DNA of 64,000 nucleotides from Molossus alvarezi (Eukaryota; Chordata; Mammalia; Chiroptera; Molossidae). The notes beneath the pieces are model-generated. The model worked only from the letters and a program-made list of their open reading frames with translations, was not told where the DNA came from and made no database searches. A program made the translations under genes and the position numbers. The stretch is taken from positions 9,207,001 to 9,271,000 of the forward strand of contig CM073907.1 of assembly GCA_037176705.1 (NCBI GenBank), written 5' to 3'. Within the stretch, counting starts at the first letter, position 1. The number at the start of each line of letters is the position of its first letter. Below, one piece after another: positions 1 to 12,340 of the stretch.

Positions 1-178
1 AGGGGGAGGAGAAATAGATAGAAACATCAATGAGAGAGAACATTGATTGGCTGCCTCCTGCATGCCCCCCACTGGGGATTTGGCCCACAACCTGGGCATG
101 TGCCCTGACTAAGAATCAAACCAGCGACCTCCTGGTATCTGGGTCAACGCTCAACCACTGAGCCACACCAGCTGGGCC
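1..178 (-). mobile_element. Ves SINE, type A, cut by window edge
   Basis: Reverse-strand copy of the bat tRNA-derived SINE. The complement carries the A-box region (GGCTCAGTGGTTGAGC), the GGGCACATGCCCAGGTTGTG body and a GA-rich (complement CT-rich) block. The 3' tail lies outside the window, so this is partial. The tRNA-like head ends near 178. Confidence 0.93.
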
Positions 179-1744
179 CACCTTCCTTTTCTATGCCTTT
201 TTTTTTTTTTTTTTTTTTAAGCTTGCCAAACTTTTACACTGAAATTGCAAACTAATTACCTAAATCCATGAGTGACCAACCTGGCTTTTATATTTTCATG
301 GAATTTTTCCTTTGGTCATGAGATATTATTAAATCATACCCTTTCTTGTATTTTCACTTTTTATGTTTTCCTGTTCTAATCGACAGGGTGTATCTTTCTC
401 AGGGTCATACCTCCAATGATTGGCCAAGGCAGTATTCAAATACTATGATCTCATCAAGCATCAAGCTGGTTTGCCCAGCCCATGTTCTTTCTGATTATCA
501 TTAAGAGGAAATATGGAAGAGCGTCATCAGAAGTTAAAGACTAATTTTAATGGGTAGAAAGAGAAATGCTCACCATTTACAGAAGTAGACTGTCATTTTT
601 ATTAGTCTTTGAGTTAAGCTTGTTCTCAGAACTGATGTATATAGCAGCAGAACCCTCAGGCAGGGCATAGCTACTGAGAATTTAGAAATCTGTGATCAAA
701 GCTTAGTCATGATGAACAGGTCCAGATATGTAGATTTGAGTTGTAATAATAAAAATTGTGGGATTTTAATTTTGAGAGTGCTCGTAGAAAGTAGCCATCT
801 AACTTCTTTATTTCCTACATCATAAATCTATGTAAGGGCCCAATGTGAGGGAAAGATACAGTCCTTGGAAAAAAGGGAAGAGCTAAGTGTCATCGAAAAA
901 AAGAACTACGCTCTTTAAGAAAATTAATAATTTGAGAATGTAAGGAAGAAGCAGAACCAGGGAAAGAAAAAAAAGAAATATAACCCAGAATGGCTTGGGA
1001 TCATGGCAGCTGTAACATTTCCTGAAATTAGTATGGACTCGGTCACCTGACCCTATTTCCAAATCCCAAGGATCTTGTGTCTGCAGGTCAAGATAATCAC
1101 CACCAGATGGCACTATAGGTTTCAAAGGCCTCATGTGATGGCATCTTTTGTCATTGATGAATGAGGATTCTCCTAGCAATCTTTTAAAAGCCAAGAGGGC
1201 TCTGGTAAATAAAATTAATTCATTGAAATATTAGCCTAAAGATAGATAAACTTTATCGACTATAAAGATACTAAGGGTAATAGCATATTCATTGAATGAT
1301 TGGCAAATAAAAATGAAATATATTCCAAATTGAACCATTTTGTGCTATTTTTAGTGTTTAATACCTTTTAAGAAACTCAAACATATTTTCAGTCTTATTG
1401 TCTGTCTTCCCCTGAATCAAAAGCATCTGCCATATACACACTCTGTCCCGCCCCTAATAGCTTTCCCAACAGTTGACCTTAACGCTTTTTGGTATTTGGA
1501 AATCTGGAAATATATTTCTATAATCCTTCACAGTCTCTACTGAAAATCAGCTGCTCTTGTTGCTGCCTTAGGACACTAAGTTGGTAATTGAATGCTCATC
1601 CAAATACCTTTATTTGGTATGCAGGGCCCATAGCAAACCGGAGAACACGCTATAACAACCCTAGCTGTCTACTTCCTATCCATTCCCCCTTCTTCTCTAC
1701 TGACAGAACCCTCGATTTGTTTCTGATAGGTTCCCAGCTTAAAA
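179..1744. other. AT-rich stretch with no recognised gene
   Basis: Nothing beyond a T run at about 199-218 is recognised. A 103-codon minus-strand open frame at 883-1194 has no domain I recognise, is hydrophobic only at one end, and lacks supporting splice or codon-bias signals; I read it as chance. Confidence 0.5.
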
Positions 1745-2113
1745 GAGAACCAACTACATTTCTCAGCCTTCCTTACATATAGCAATAGCCACAGGATCAC
1801 ATTCTTGCCGATAAAATAGCAACATACATGTTTGAGTAGGGTTGGGTGGTGGGGCATAACTCAACAGCAGGCATCTTATTTTATTTTGTCTTCTCCAGTC
1901 CCTTCTTGCCTGTAGTGTAGACATAATGGCTGCAGTAAGTCACTGTACAACCATAAGATAACCCTGTGCTAAAGATCAGGAGCAGGGAGGCACAGACAGA
2001 TCCTTTTCGATTTTAAAGAAGCACCTGACATGCAGGAAAGAAGAGCAAATGGTCTAAACCACTGAGTTCTTGAGGTCTCTGTTGGTTGAAGCCAAGTAGA
2101 ACCTCTAACTGAT
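1745..2113 (+). mobile_element. Old LTR-like interspersed repeat relic
   Basis: Contains, in order, motifs of a common mammalian medium-copy repeat: ACTACATTTCTCAGCCTTCC, a GTAGACATAATGGCTG segment, and an end like CTAAACCACTGAGTTCTTGA followed by GTCTCTGTTGGTTG. A second relic of what looks like the same family lies at 61958-62165. I recognise the family pattern but not its database name; the LTR assignment is inferred from the polyadenylation-end style. Confidence 0.45.
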
Positions 2114-2254
2114 GTATGTGGATATAGTCTCACATGTGAATTTACATTTAAAGCAGGTATTTGTCAACAGATATAGATACATAAGTGTAGAGGTAGATAA
2201 ATATAGTCTTATAGTATTCAAAGTCTGTTTTATCTCTCTAAATGTCTTTTACAT

Positions 2255-2463
2255 ATTTTTTTCTTTTATTGATTTTAGAGAGAGAGGAAGGGAGAGGGAG
2301 AGAGAGATAAAACATCGATGAGAAAGAACATTGATTGGCCACCTCCTGCATGCCCCCCACTGGGCATCGGACCCACAACCTGGGCATGTGCCCTGGCTGG
2401 GAATCAAACTGGTGACCTCTTGGTGCAGGGTCGACCCTCAACCGCTGAGTCACACCGGCCAGA
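2255..2463 (-). mobile_element. Ves SINE, type A
   Basis: Runs from a T-rich (complement A-rich) tail with TTATTGATTTTAGAGAGAG to a head ending CACACCGGCCAGA. The body reads CCCCCCACTGGGCATCGG and CATGTGCCCTGGCTGGGAAT. Essentially full length. Confidence 0.93.
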
Positions 2464-2930
2464 CTATATTTATTTGTGTATTTATTTATTTAGACACCAT
2501 TGTGAGGTGTCTCTAAAAATCTGTATAGTGCCAATCAGTGTTCATTTATCTTATTAGTTAACTGAAAGCCACAATGTAGAAGGACTTCAGCCGCTTTATT
2601 ACTTTGATGCCTTTAGCCAGCATGAAACAAAATAGAATCCATTGATGACTAGTCTCACCGACAGTCTTTCAAAATCGAAATGGGTTTCCCAGGATGTGAG
2701 ACTCAAGGTGTATATTAAAATCTTGGAGAAAAATCTGTGCTAGAGGAACTTCTCTAACTTTGCCTTTTCATAACTTATCTGATTATAAAATGCCCCCCGC
2801 CCCGAAACTCCCAAAATTCCTTAGCACAATTTGGCAGCAAAGTAGGGGAGATGCTCAACCTCTTTGAATGTCTAATGGAAATCACACAGGGAGTGATCAC
2901 GGAATAACTGTGTTCTGGAAGTTTTTCTAC

Positions 2931-3173
2931 AAAATCCAAAGGTGACCACCCTGGCCGGTTTGGCTCAGCGGTTAGAGCGCTGGCCTGTGGTCCAGAGAGA
3001 CCCGGGTTCGGTTACCGCTAAGGGCACGTACCTCGGTTGCAGTTTGTCCCCAGCCCTGGTTGGTTGTGTGGGTGGCAGCCACTCGATGTGTCCCTTTCAC
3101 ATCGATGTTTCTCTCTCTCTCTCTCTCCCCTCCCATTCTATCTGAACAACAACAAAAAAAAATCCAAAGGTGA
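2931..3173 (+). mobile_element. Ves SINE, type C, with 15 bp target-site duplication
   Basis: The SINE spans about 2946-3158, from CCCTGGCCGGTTTGGCTCAG to an A-rich tail. It is flanked by perfect direct repeats AAAATCCAAAGGTGA at 2931-2945 and 3159-3173. It has the type C body (GCTAAGGGCACGTACCTCGG) and a TATCTGAACAACAAC tail without the TCCTTGGGTGAGGAT segment found in other type C copies. The perfect duplication suggests a fairly recent insertion. Confidence 0.95.
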
Positions 3174-5204
3174 GGAAGAGTCCTCCGGGTGATCACAATG
3201 TCAAAATCCAACTGAAGGAGCTCAAGGACAAAGATTGAGAAAAGGTCATCACTGGTACTGATTCTCCATCTGATGCCCCTGTGGCCTCTGGCCAGAGTTG
3301 AACCTGTTTTGAGCCATAAACAATCTTCTAGCTGATCTCTCCATGAAATAATTCCTAGTCTCCTTTGGGAAAGGATAAGGAAGTTTTCATCATTTGCACG
3401 TTGAACAGTCTTGTTGGCAAGTTTCTTGTAAACATGCGAACTTGAGAGCGGCTGGGCTGTTTGTCTGTCTTTCAGATGCCCGACTTTGTACTTGGAGGGC
3501 TAGTTAACCTCAGCAAAAAATTATTGTCTGCAATAAATATTTACTTTTCAAAAATATCCTGAGGAGGCTTGAAACAATATGGGCAAATCTCCCTGGTACC
3601 GTTTTTTCATTTGGAGATGACAAAAAGTCTGGGGGGAAAGTGACAGTTTTAAGGGCTTTAAGAAATATCTAATGCTTTGGGTTTGAAATTGGCAGGGAGC
3701 CAGGTCTTGTCTTAAAGGGACAGGCACTTTATTATACTTTCTAATTCTCCCAAAGTCTGTCTTGACGATATATGAGCTGCCTCTAATATGACTACTCTAT
3801 TCTCATCCTCTGGTGGTATACTCTGGTCTTAGCTCATAAATTGAAAATTGAGGATCTGTAAATCAGGGCAGACTATTTCAGAGAGCCATTGTGAATTTCC
3901 AGTCAAATCTTCCAGTTTACCTTAAATATTTCATCTTAATGTCACCTTAAGAAAAGTCTTTCTATCAAGCAAGTTACAAACGTCAACTTCTAAACTGATT
4001 ACACCTCTCTGCTGACCTTCTGCTAAGAGACTGCTTTCTGACATTAATGTCACCTACCACTGAACTGAAGGCAGACTTTTCTAAGAAACTCAAATGATTT
4101 CACTACAAACAGATAAAGAATAGGAACCCAAATGTTGACCGTGTACTAGCTGCTCTGTGGGGAAAAGCAAATGAAAGGATCACTTTCTGGTCCTTATTTG
4201 CTATTTATTTTCTTATTACCGTTTTGTTTTCAACATCCAGGCTAACATTCAAACCATTCTGAGGTCCGAGGTGACTGACTCGGGTCACACACGAAAGCAT
4301 CGACTCCTAATTAGTTGCCAAACATCTGTTGTAAAAATTAAGCTTATTCTTTTTCACCTTCTCAGTCAGTGGACTTCTGCCAACTCTGATTGCCCTTGGA
4401 TAACTTAAAAAAAAAAAAAAAAATTTCCTGCCTCATTTTTCCTTCATTGGAACCGCTGTTCAGCAGGTTAAATGAAGTTGAGGATATTTCCATTTCTGTT
4501 TGTTTATACAGGAATCAACAGATTCCACCCTTACTCACCCACTAACAAGTTTGATGTTGAACTTTCTTGTCATTTGATCTAGCATTTAATAGCCTGTCAG
4601 TTGAAAGGACTTTAAATAAACATTTTCATATAATATTTAATACAATTCAAGGGTACGTGCCCTGAGGCCAAAGATGAATAGACAAGAGTAACAAGCCTTC
4701 CTCTTTAGTAATATATATGTATGTATTTCTACACATCCTAATCTTTTAGTCCTTGAGACTTAGAGGCAACAGCATGGGATCCCCAAGAATCCAAGAATAA
4801 ACAAGGTCGTAATATCACGATGATTCAACTTCCTGTACAAGAGTCTCTTGACTGCCTCTCTTCCCACTGGCTCCCACCCACAGAACCAAGAGAAAAAGGA
4901 GCAAGGTTATTTCATTATTGCCAAAATAATTTGAGGTTAACTTGACATTTAAAATTAAAACCTTGTCAGGTATCCAGGTTCTCCAGAAACAAGAATCCCA
5001 CTGGGGTCAAGGTTGGAGTGGTGGATTAACTAATTAGCCCACACCAGACCTGAAGACGAGAGGCCAACTTGACAGCCTACTTCACGTCATAAAATCTCAA
5101 ATGCTGAGGTTCCTGTGTGAGCCGGGCCAGGGATGAGAGAAAAGATGAGGAGGAAAAACTCATGGCAAATGAGAATGCTCATATCCTCATCATCTAAGTG
5201 CATT
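3174..5204. other. AT-rich unique stretch, no gene recognised
   Basis: No transposon, exon or RNA gene recognised. It holds an A17 run at 4408-4424 and short AT microsatellite-like segments near 4709-4725. Frames are densely stopped on both strands. Confidence 0.5.
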
Positions 5205-5427
5205 CAGTGTTCAGTTTTATTTTATTTTATTTTGTCATAGGTTTTATTTCTTTTTTAGAGAGAGAAAGAGCGATGTGAGAGAGAAACATGGATCGGCTGC
5301 CTCCTGCACGCCCCCTACTGAGGATCGACCCTGTGACCCCGGCATTTGCCCTGACGGGGAATCAGGACCTCTCAGTCCATGGGACAAGGCTTAGCCCACT
5401 GAGCCACATGGGCCAGGCCAGTGTTCA
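5205..5427 (-). mobile_element. Ves SINE, type B, with 9 bp target-site duplication
   Basis: The reverse-strand SINE at about 5214-5418 ends in GAGCCACATGGGCCAGGC. Direct repeats CAGTGTTCA flank it at 5205-5213 and 5419-5427. The body has the type B signature (complement of CCATGGACTGAGAGGTCC and GGGGGCGTGCAGGAGGC). The A-tail side contains TTTTATTTTATTTTA. Confidence 0.92.
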
Positions 5428-5819
5428 ATTTTAAAACAACTATAGCAGCCAATAGAAGAGAACAGAATGACAGAATTTGATATGTCAGGTATGAGACCAG
5501 AGTTTTCATAATGAACATGAACTAGACCAGCAATTAAAAAATGCAACCCACTGGCCCAACTGAGAAACATAATTGATATTAACAATGAGCTGTTCAGAGA
5601 ATGGGATGGGCGATAATTTTACACAACTGCTTCACTGTTTTTCTGTGCGACCAAGGAACCACTTATATAGATTTCAAAAACTGGAGCAGAGACCAGATTT
5701 ATATTTTTGTGTAGTTCAAAAGCTGGGCTGCCTAATACCGCTTTTGCAATGAAAATATTTATGTATATCTCCCTGACATCACCAGAGGACACATAGAGCA
5801 CTTTTAAAAATAAAAATAC

Positions 5820-6038
5820 AGCCTAGCCGGGGTGGCTCAGTGGATGGAGCACAGTCCCATGGACTGAGAGGTCCTGGTTTGACTTCCAGTCAGGGCACAG
5901 GCCTGGGTTGTGGGCTTGATCACCAGTAGGGGGCGTGCAGGAGGCAGCTGATCCATGTTTCTCTCTCACATAGATGTTTCTTTTTCACAACAATATTTCT
6001 TTCTCTCTCCCTCTTCCTCTCCCTCTAAAAAAAAATCA
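5820..6038 (+). mobile_element. Ves SINE, type B
   Basis: Begins CCTAGCCGGGGTGGCTCAG, carries CCCATGGACTGAGAGGTCCT and CAGTAGGGGGCGTGCAGGAG, then a CT-rich tract ending in CTCTAAAAAAAAATC. It lies 0.4 kb from the opposite-strand type B copy at 5214-5418, so the pair can form an inverted repeat in RNA. Confidence 0.93.
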
Positions 6039-6762
6039 AGAAACATATTTGAAAAAATTAATGAATAAAAATAAAAGGACAATGGCAATGGCATATCATC
6101 TGTTGTATCCAGTTTTATGAAAATTTTCTGTAGGTTTTATCCCATGCAGTTGGCTCATTCTTTGTATTTCAACTTTACAGTGTTCCGGTGTTTTTTTACT
6201 CCCTTAAAGGCCTTTGCCAAACCTCTTGTCCTTAAATTGGACCACTTGCAAAAAAACACCTCTTTCTTCTCTCTCCCAAAGTTAAAAGACTGGATGCATC
6301 ACCTCATTACAACTGTGTTGGCAGGCAGAGAAAGGACACAATCCATCTGTCACCTGAGTTTCCACAATGATCTTTGCAGTCCTGTGTTTTAGGAAAAATA
6401 GTTTTCAGGATTTACCTCAGAGTTTGGATATCATTTTATTTTGGTAGTCATGATGTTAAGTACATTTGCATTCAAACAGTAAAGAGATTATTATCCAAAT
6501 TCAACAAACTGCATATTAGAAAGAAGATCAAATGGAAGTTGTAAATATGTTTAAACAAATGTGGAAAATTTCACCAGTGACCTACAAACCCGTTTTCCAG
6601 TCTACTAGGTAATGCTCAAAATTCCAAAACTTAATCTGATATTGACATGTTTTAACTATTTCTTCCACCATATCTTCCAATGTTTTTTCCCCCAAGAAAG
6701 AGTTTAATGTCGCCCTATACTATTCCCTGCTGGCAGAGGCAAAGTTGACTTCAAAAGGTAGT
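6039..6762. other. Unique stretch, no gene recognised
   Basis: A 91-codon plus-strand open frame at 6117-6392 shows no recognisable domain. No repeat family recognised. Confidence 0.45.
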
Positions 6763-6972
6763 CACTGCCCGGCCGGTGTGGCTCAGTGGCTGAGCATCGA
6801 CTCATGCACCAAGAGGTCACCGGTTCGATTCCCGGTCAGGGCACATGCCCAGGTTGTGGGCCTGATCCCCAGTGGGGGGCATGCAGGAGGCGGCAATCGA
6901 TGTCTCTATCTCTCTCTCCCTCTCCCTTACTCTCTCTCTCTAAAAAAATAGATAAATAAAGAGAAAAAAAAA
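6763..6972 (+). mobile_element. Ves SINE, type A
   Basis: Near-consensus type A: GGCCGGTGTGGCTCAGTGGC, GGTTCGATTCCCGGTCAGGG, CCCAGTGGGGGGCATGCAGG, CT block and an A-rich tail with AATAGATAAATAAAG. AGTCAC occurs on both sides (6760-6765 and 6981-6986) and may be a short target-site duplication. Confidence 0.94.
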
Positions 6973-6989
6973 GGAGGGAAGAGTCACCA

Positions 6990-8766
6990 TCATGGGCCAT
7001 TTGTAATATGGTAGCCAAACGGCATTTTTGTCGTTCAGCAATCTTAGTCAAAAGGGTTGTTTTATACCAACAGACTTTGAAATCCCACCAACCATGGTGG
7101 TAGAGAGTACAGACTCACAGGCACAAAGGAAACATAGAAGCCCTGAATCCAACCCTTGAATCTACTCATAGAGCTGGATAGGCTGGTTTTGCTAACTTAA
7201 ATGCATTCCCGATCAGACCTGTCCAAACTCATGCTCCTTAAGAGCAGCGGCAGAATAACTTCACCTTGGAGCTCAATGATGACCTTGAAAACTGCAACGT
7301 TCCTTACGATGCAAAAGTATATGCTCAACAAACAAAAATGTGTATCTCTCGACAATGATGTCACACCGTTGATCCTTTCAAGAGTGAATTCCGGACAGTA
7401 TGCGCGGTTATTTTCTCCTTACCTCTTCCAGATCCCTAGCGTCTGAATTCCTTTAATAACATTCATATTAAAAAAAATAGATAATGATGTCCTGTTTTCA
7501 ACACAAATTACATGTTTTTTCTTTGCTTTCTTCTTCACAGCTGCTTATTCTGTTTCCTCTGTTGGGTTGAATCAAATATCAGCCCCCTTTCTTCTGGCTC
7601 TGATTCTGTGGTTATCCCACAACTCACTTCTTCCCGGAGAACATCCTAGGCTCCATCATTTAGAAATGGCTTTAAAATCCCAAAACGCTTCATGTCCATC
7701 CCACCCAAGGCCCTCCGTTCCTTCATAAAAACACGTTACATTATTAGCGCCGTGTACCATACCGACAACCCATGCACTGTAACGGGGGGTCGCTGGCAGA
7801 GAACGCAGCAGAATCATTTTTATTAGGTTTTACCTCAGCAGGAAGGAGCAAAGTGACCCCCAGATGCAAAACTAATGGGCAGCAAACAAAGAGGGTAAGA
7901 CCGGGTTTTCCTTACAAATCAACAGGCTCTTGTTCCCCGGGATTGGTGCCTGCCTTGCATCCAACTGGCCAAAGTGTTATACCTGGCTGGGTTTAATTTG
8001 TTATTTATGTCAGCTTTGCATATTTGTAAGGTTCAAAGGTTTATTGCCCTGGCCTGACCTTGCCAAGTCAGAGTTAACATGTGGTTCTCTAGTAGCAGTT
8101 TCTTTCTAATAAACTTTACTTGAAAGAACATGTGTGATAGATTTTGCTTGTGATTAAAAAGAACAGTTCTATGTTCATTGTTCCCCAATTTGGTTTTGAA
8201 GTTCTGTTGAAAGTCACCTCTGAACTTAAAAAAAAAAAAAAAAAAAAAATCCAAAATATTGGATGCTTAAAATATTCTCTTTTAAATGTCATTGCAAACC
8301 TTTATTGTGCTTTATGTTTTAGATGCCTTATTTCTGACTGTTCTAATGATTAATATAATCTTATAAAGCGAAGCTAAATGATAGGTTTGCAGATGGTTAA
8401 TAACATTTGACAAATAGTTCAGTTTTGGTTGTGAGAATTATTAAAGTTCATTGGGTAATCTTAAGTTTTGTTTTGTTTTTTTTCTTATTTAAAAGAGTTC
8501 AGTTAGTATGCAAGTGAAATTTTGTTTACCCAACAATAGGGTATAAGACAGCAGAGCAAGTGAACATTATCATTAGTGGGCCCAGTTCCATCATTCATCT
8601 GGGGAACTACCTTCCTAGAATATTTAATCTGTCCAGTCATCTCAGGTCTTCTAGGGGAAGAACTCAACTTCCATTCGGAATTGGCTACTAGAGAGGGCTC
8701 CCATATCTAGAGTGACCTGCTTTGATCTGGTTGGCCCAGGACTTTTCCAGTTTTAAAATAGGAAGC
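6990..8766. other. Unique stretch with a 22-base A run
   Basis: No gene or transposon recognised. The A22 run is at 8228-8249. An AATAAA hexamer sits about 120 bp upstream (around 8109), too far to act as the signal for that A run, so I do not call a retrocopy. Confidence 0.45.
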
Positions 8767-8896
8767 CCCAGCCCTGGCTGAGTAGCTCAGTTGGTTAGAG
8801 CATCATCCCAATATTGCCAAGGTTGGGAGTTCAATCCCTGGTCAGGGCACATACAAGAATCAACCAATGAATGCATCAGTAAGTGGAACAACAAAC

Positions 8897-8948
<52 letters not shown>

Positions 8949-8975
8949 CTCAAATCAATAAATAAAACTAAAATA
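8767..8975 (+). mobile_element. Ves-related SINE, type D, containing (CT)n
   Basis: Head CCCTGGCTGAGTAGCTCAG, B-box region GTTCAATCCCTGGTCAGGG, then AATCAACCAATGAATGCATC and AGTGGAACAACAAACC. An expanded pure CT dinucleotide tract follows at about 8900-8943, then ATCAATAAATAAAAC. Sense orientation. Confidence 0.9.
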
Positions 8976-9840
8976 ATAAAACAGAAAAGCCCCACTTTCA
9001 GATGCCTCTTGGGCCCAGGCAAACTGATATAATGACTTAACCTATGGCCCTCACATCTAACTGGAGAGGTTTCTGCTTCCTTTTTCTTTGGGTTGTCCTA
9101 GGACGTTCCTTAAATATAGTGATTGTCTTGAGAGTTAATGGGCAGAGGCATTCATAAAAATCTAAATACATCCACTGTGGGTTCCTCTGAGTGAAAATGA
9201 GCGAAGCGTCCTTCAACTTGGCCTGTTGAAGCAGACGACAATATTATTCTTTTCAATTCATTTCAAACATCATGAAATCAATTAACCTGGGTATAGAAAA
9301 AAAAAAAAAGCCTCCTAAATAGTTTATGACCATTAGTTTTTTTTTTTTTTTCTCATGTTTTTCTGTCGTATATTTTTCTTCTGTAATGTTTCTCTGTCTT
9401 CTGAGTTTGATTTTGAAATCTTGGATCTTTCATGAGGACCTTGAACCATGGCAGAAGTATCACTGTGTTTCTGTTCAAGGCACTAGGAAGGAATGACTGG
9501 GCTTGTCTGGACCAGGAAGGGCAGGAATGCACAGAGCTCCTAAAGGTCCGTACCTTAGGTGGAACGTTCATCTTTTCCAGAAAACCTGAGTGAGAAGTGG
9601 CAGACAGCTGTTCTCACAGAGCCCTTGCAGTAGGTCACACTACTACATGGTCATGTGTGGATAAACAACTCCATGTTCTGTTTCATCATTTTAAAATTAA
9701 TATATGATTAAAACAATTAAAGCTTCTATCACAGAATAAAAGTCAAATTAATTCCAAGTCATGTGATCTGGGAATTAAGAAAAAAATCATTTGGCAATTT
9801 TGGGGATATTTAGGATATATGTAAAACATTTAGTAGACAC
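8976..9840. other. Unique stretch, no gene recognised
   Basis: It holds an A run at about 9297-9309 and a T run at about 9338-9351, and nothing else I can name. Confidence 0.45.
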
Positions 9841-10255
9841 ATACATATCTATATGTCAATATGCAATTTATATATATGCCAATATGCAATTTATATATGT
9901 CAATATAAAACTTATATATAGCCTGGTCGGTTGGCTCAGTGGTTGAGCATTGACCCATGTATCAAGAGGTTGCCAGTTCGATTCCCAACCAGGGCACATG
10001 CCCAGGTTGTGGGCCAAATCCCCAGTGTGGGGCATGTGGGAGGCAGTCATTTGATGTTCTCTCTCATCGATGTTTCTATCTCTCTCTCTCCCCCTCTCCC
10101 TTCCTCTCTCTCTAAAATCAATGGAGAAAAAAAAATTGCTTCGTTAAAACATAAAATAAAACATATATATATGTCAATATAAAATTTATATATGTCAATA
10201 TAAAATGTATTTATAAATATATGTCAATATAAAATTTATATATATAAAATTTTGA
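9841..10255. repeat. AT-rich 21-24 bp tandem array split by a SINE
   Basis: Units like ATATGTCAATATAAAATTTA recur before (9846-9920) and after (about 10160-10250) a Ves SINE. I count at least three units upstream and four downstream, with drift (GCAATTTATATATATGCC, AAAATGTATTTATAAAT). The array probably predates the SINE and was interrupted by it. Confidence 0.75.
9921..10138 (+). mobile_element. Ves SINE, type A, inside an AT tandem array
   Basis: Starts GCCTGGTCGGTTGGCTCAG, has GCCAGTTCGATTCCC and CAGGGCACATGCCCAGGTTG, CT block, and TCTAAAATCAATGGAG before an A-rich tail. The surrounding repeat units hide any target-site duplication. Confidence 0.93.
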
Positions 10256-10259
10256 GTTG

Positions 10260-10670
10260 TTTAGAGATACAGATATACATGTGTCATATGATCTGTGTGC
10301 TATTTTCATATCTATTTGCTATAAAGACAATAGGAAAATGAGAGATGGAGCTGAGAGGGTATTTAAGTAGATTTGTATTTCCAAACCCCTAGAAAACTAT
10401 TGCAAGGTGTATCCAAGGAGTCTTTTTTTCTCAGATCTCCGCATAACACGGGGCATCCGTGCAGGGGAACTGGGCGAGGTGTCCTCCTCACGTCCCTGCA
10501 CCCGACGCTTCTGAGCCCCTTCCCTCTGCTCTTGTCTGTGTCATGGGTGGGCGCGCAGGCGCGCACACTTCACACGGGAACCCTCTGCTCACAACAGAAC
10601 CTGTTGGCGGAGATGAACAGCTCGATGTGAATTGCACCGTAACTGCGTTATTGGGGGTTTATATCTTCCT
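10260..10670. other. Unique stretch, no gene recognised
   Basis: It shifts from AT-rich to GC-rich around 10440-10620. Overlapping short frames exist on both strands (longest about 85 codons) with no recognised domain. Confidence 0.4.
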
Positions 10671-10679
10671 TTGAAGTGT

Positions 10680-11030
10680 ACAGCATTAGGCACTGTCAGG
10701 GAGAAGATACCAGGCCAGACAGTAATTGCAATAATGGAAAGACAAATGGTCTATGTCCCCATTAAAGTCATCAACACCTCTAATTTTTGAAAGGGGCTTG
10801 TTTGAAATACAGTAATTGTGATTATGTTGTCCATAAAGGCTACGGGTGATCAGCGGTTGTGGGCATTTCCAGGGCCTTTCCGATACCCCCGTGAGCAGAG
10901 CTGATTAAATATGAACACCAAACCACAGTTTATTCCTGAATCACCTTATAGAAAGGGTGTTTTGTAATGTTTAAAAGTTCAGTACAGTATCTGAGCAACA
11001 CCTTTCATTTGTCACAATTTCTCTTTCTCT
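10680..11030. promoter_or_regulatory. Candidate conserved noncoding element
   Basis: Free of recognisable transposons and simple repeats, with clustered TAATTG/CAATTA-type homeodomain cores, a GATTAAATATG segment and CACCTTTCATTTGTC. This texture is typical of deeply conserved enhancers, but conservation cannot be seen from one sequence. Inference only. Confidence 0.3.
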
Positions 11031-11439
11031 TTCCGATTTTCTTTTTCTTTTAAATCTCTGCTTTCCGGTTCTTGAGTACACAGCATTTGCTCCAAAATGA
11101 AACAACTTGGTTCTCCTCCTTCATCCAAATGCTGTTCCAACCCTTTTCATAATTATGCCTCCCCACGGTTCCTTTATAATTTGCTCCCTCTTTCTCCTTG
11201 GTCTGCCTTTCTCCCTCTGAGCCTGCTCATGGTGGTTTAGCAAGGTCACAGCTGGAAAACTATCGACAACATAACATCTGTAGCATTTTGTAGAGGGAAA
11301 TCCTCCAAGTTGAATGGCAAGAAGAAAGGGGAGTTCTCATTTTTAAAGCAAATCCTGAGCATCTTTCTCAAAATCCTAAGGACCCAATTCTGGGGGTAAA
11401 TATGTTTAGTTTCAGGGAACCGTAAATGCCAGAGAAACG

Positions 11440-12340
11440 AATCTGATGTTGGAGGTCAGGGGCCATTTCGAGCTGGTCATTTAGAGCGGAACATGAGCCC
11501 TCCCGCCAAAGAATGGAATCATTGCGGTTACCAGGAGCGTCATCGCGTAAATGACATAAATAAATGGTATAAAATTAATTCAAAGCGAGGTGCCATCAGC
11601 TTATTCAGTTACATTTTGTCTAACCTGTCCGGCAGTGAATCTGAGAAAAACAGTTGGAGCTACACACCGCCTACCAGAAAACAAGACTGCTTCATCCTCA
11701 TTCTTTGGACTCATCAGATGCCGAAACTCAACACTTTGCCATTTAATCTTTAACAAGGTCCTAGGCCATTGAAACCAGTAAGAAGTGAAATTTATGGGCT
11801 AACATTTAACTGTGAAATTATTCCTGAAGTCCTCTCAGCCACTCTCTGCGCTGGTGAGCCATCTTTTATTAGTGAGAGTCAATGTATCAAAGCCTACTGT
11901 TAAAACACTTAACAGACCTCTGAAAAGGCCTTGAACTGCGCTGTCCACTCCATTTGGAAGCCTCTGCTTTTCTTTTCCCCCCTTTGTTTAAAATATGCTG
12001 ACCACACAGTGACCCCTCCTAACCCATCGGTCGAAAATTACAACCAGCCACACAAACAAGCAGCTCGGGGTCAGAAGGAGCAGGGTCTGCTAAAAGTTAG
12101 TAATCATACATTAATTCCCTGACATAATTAATCAAAATGAACCACCGTTATCTACCAAGAAACCTTTAACCTATTACAAAGGGGTCAATTTGCGAACCAC
12201 TTGAGCCTGGGAGTTTGGTACAAATAGCAAAACGCCCTTCATCCGGGATGCCCTAAGTAGGGAAAAATGCCTTTGAAGTCCCAAATCTTCTAGATTTAGA
12301 TATAATTTCATCAATCACGTTAAAAGCCTCCCTCCAGAAG
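11440..12340. promoter_or_regulatory. Candidate conserved noncoding block
   Basis: About 0.9 kb without transposons. It carries CGTAAATGACATAAATAAAT, AAATTAATTCAAAG, ATTAATTCCCTGACATAATT and AATCAAAATGAACC, plus isolated CpGs (CATCGCGTAAATG, CCATTGCGG-like). Frames are short and closed, so a coding role is unlikely. Read as a possible enhancer cluster; not proven. Confidence 0.32.

Noticed and set aside
2946..3158. tRNA-like sequences with A and B boxes, seen here and in every Ves SINE
   Set aside because: They are SINE heads fused to the SINE body and do not form a complete cloverleaf with a proper 3' half, so they are not tRNA genes.
8100..8250. AATAAA followed by a 22-base A run as a retrocopy tail
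   Set aside because: The signal is about 120 bases from the A run, far beyond normal cleavage distance.
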